Below are positions 4,554-5,612 of a stretch of DNA of 5,612 nt, in pieces. Source of the stretch: Chlamydiota bacterium (GTDB lineage Bacteria > Auribacterota > UBA3054 > B51-G9); assembly GCA_003648225.1 (NCBI GenBank), contig QMOL01000212.1:1-5612 (forward strand), given 5' to 3'. Every line of letters starts with the position of its first letter. Position 1 is the stretch's first letter. The translations under genes and the position numbers were made by a program. Under the pieces are notes generated by a model. The model was not told the DNA's origin. It did not search any database and worked only from the letters and a program-made list of their open reading frames with translations.

Positions 4554-5612
4554 ATGAATATTAAAAAAATAGTTGGAATAGTCGGAACTTTATTGGTTGT
4601 CATTGCTTTGACTTTCATTTGGTGGCGATACGCTCCGCTTACCGACGGTGAATATACGGTTGGCAATAATAAAATTGAATGGCGGTTGGTTGTAAGCAAC
4701 AGTGTATTAAAAACGGCTTATTTGAAAAATAAAATAACCGGAGAGATATTGAAAGTTGCAGGTGAAGATTTTATTATGCGGATTGGTCATGCGAGTTCTA
4801 TCGGTTGGTCACCTGAAAATCAAAAGGCATCGGACAAATATCCGCCTTATATTGTTCGTGATGGTGTTTATGTTACGCCTGAATATTGCAGAGCGGCATG
4901 GTTAATTCGCGGTTTGCACTCAAAGACTTTTGTTTTGGTGCAGCCGGAACTAAACTGCAAAATAAGATTGAATTTTACCGCTAAGGAAAATGAGCCGTGG
5001 ATAAGGAGAAAGATTTCATTAAAATCTTTATCGAAGCAAGAATTAGCTATTGATGCCTGTGATCAGATTAGATGGGAAAAGTGCGGCAAAACCGAACTGG
5101 GCGGGAAAGGACAGCCTGTATTTATAAATAAAAGTTGGTTTGTAGGGCTTGAACACCCGTATTCAAAGGGAATACAAAATAATGGAGAAGTGATTTTGCG
5201 ACAATATCCCGGGAATAAATTCGGCAAGAATTTTTTTGATTTGCAAACAATGATTGTCGGTGCGGCACCGGTATGGAAGATTCGTGAAGTTATGAATGAA
5301 TATGTAAAAAGTATTCGTCGGCCTATAAAATCCGTAAGCTTATTTAATACATGGTGTCACATGCGGGAGAATGAACTTACGGAAAAAAATATTGATGAAA
5401 CGGTTGAGCAACTACATAAAGGACTTTCTCCTTATGAGTATATGTTTGATGTTTTTGTTGTAGATGACGGCTGGCAGGAGAAAAAATCAGTTTGGGGATA
5501 CAGAAAAGACAGGTTGCCTCACGGACTTGAAGGGATTCGAAAGAAAATAGTTGAGCAGGGGAGTAAATTAGGTTTATGGGTATCGCTTCCAGGAAGTAAT
5601 CTTGATATAAAA
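4554..5612 (+). CDS. Membrane-anchored alpha-galactosidase-like glycoside hydrolase (clan GH-D, GH36-type), 3' partial
   Basis: The first 353 residues are present and the frame runs open off the right edge. A hydrophobic segment at about 6-24 after MNIKK is a signal anchor or uncleaved signal, placing the enzyme outside the inner membrane. Residues about 30-255 fit the N-terminal beta-sandwich of GH36-like proteins. The barrel appears to begin at SVSLFNTW (260-267), followed by FVVDDGWQ (301-308), which carries the DDGW signature of alpha-galactosidases and raffinose-synthase relatives, then LPHGLEGI (321-328) and KLGLWVSL (338-345), the usual GLW strand. The nucleophile and acid/base lie beyond the window, so catalysis cannot be judged. 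The ATG is the first possible start (in-frame TAA at 4548-4550); no Shine-Dalgarno is visible. It lies 115 bases after the sandwich-protein gene and was probably made to work with it on an extracytoplasmic alpha-linked glycan. Confidence 0.8.
   Translation, partial: MNIKKIVGIVGTLLVVIALTFIWWRYAPLTDGEYTVGNNKIEWRLVVSNSVLKTAYLKNKITGEILKVAGEDFIMRIGHASSIGWSPENQKASDKYPPYIVRDGVYVTPEYCRAAWLIRGLHSKTFVLVQPELNCKIRLNFTAKENEPWIRRKISLKSLSKQELAIDACDQIRWEKCGKTELGGKGQPVFINKSWFVGLEHPYSKGIQNNGEVILRQYPGNKFGKNFFDLQTMIVGAAPVWKIREVMNEYVKSIRRPIKSVSLFNTWCHMRENELTEKNIDETVEQLHKGLSPYEYMFDVFVVDDGWQEKKSVWGYRKDRLPHGLEGIRKKIVEQGSKLGLWVSLPGSNLDIK

Noticed and set aside
1..5612. CRISPR array, tRNA, rRNA, insertion sequence or attachment site
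   Set aside because: I saw no regularly spaced repeats, cloverleaf-like sequence, transposase-like frame or terminal inverted repeats on either strand.

Overview
The window is an AT-rich bacterial segment (GC judged by eye at roughly a third, not computed). It carries five genes, all on the + strand, from what looks like a surface-glycan or exopolysaccharide locus. All stops read as standard TAA, TAG or TGA, and nothing suggests an altered code. The protein families, membrane anchors and sigma-70-like promoters point to a bacterium, perhaps an uncultured Gram-negative-type lineage such as Omnitrophota or Planctomycetota. That placement is a guess; the sequence cannot fix it. I see no RNA genes, CRISPR array, insertion sequence or convincing terminator.

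Layout. Positions 1-262 are a leader with two near-consensus promoters of the same architecture exactly 145 bp apart. The second is followed by a 15-base perfect palindrome over its predicted start site. Then come a GT2 glycosyltransferase with two C-terminal membrane helices (263-1162), a fused SAM-methyltransferase/GT2 glycosyltransferase (1174-2595), and a zinc-ribbon SAM-methyltransferase (2621-3580). These three are tightly spaced and probably form one transcript. Between the second and third lies a possible 10-codon reading frame (2592-2624) that overlaps both neighbours by GTGA and has the better ribosome-binding site.

An extended -10 promoter (3558-3586), whose TG lies in the stop codon of the third gene, probably gives the next pair its own start. 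That pair is a membrane-anchored protein with a very basic linker and a CBM4/9-like beta-sandwich (3641-4438), and a membrane-anchored alpha-galactosidase-like protein of clan GH-D/GH36 type that runs off the right edge (4554-5612).

How the genes may work together (inference): the two GT2 domains and two methyltransferase domains would build and methylate a lipid-linked or membrane-associated glycan on the cytoplasmic face. The anchored sandwich protein and glycosidase would act outside the inner membrane, binding and trimming or remodelling an alpha-linked glycan. The sugars, linkages and methylation targets cannot be read from the sequence.
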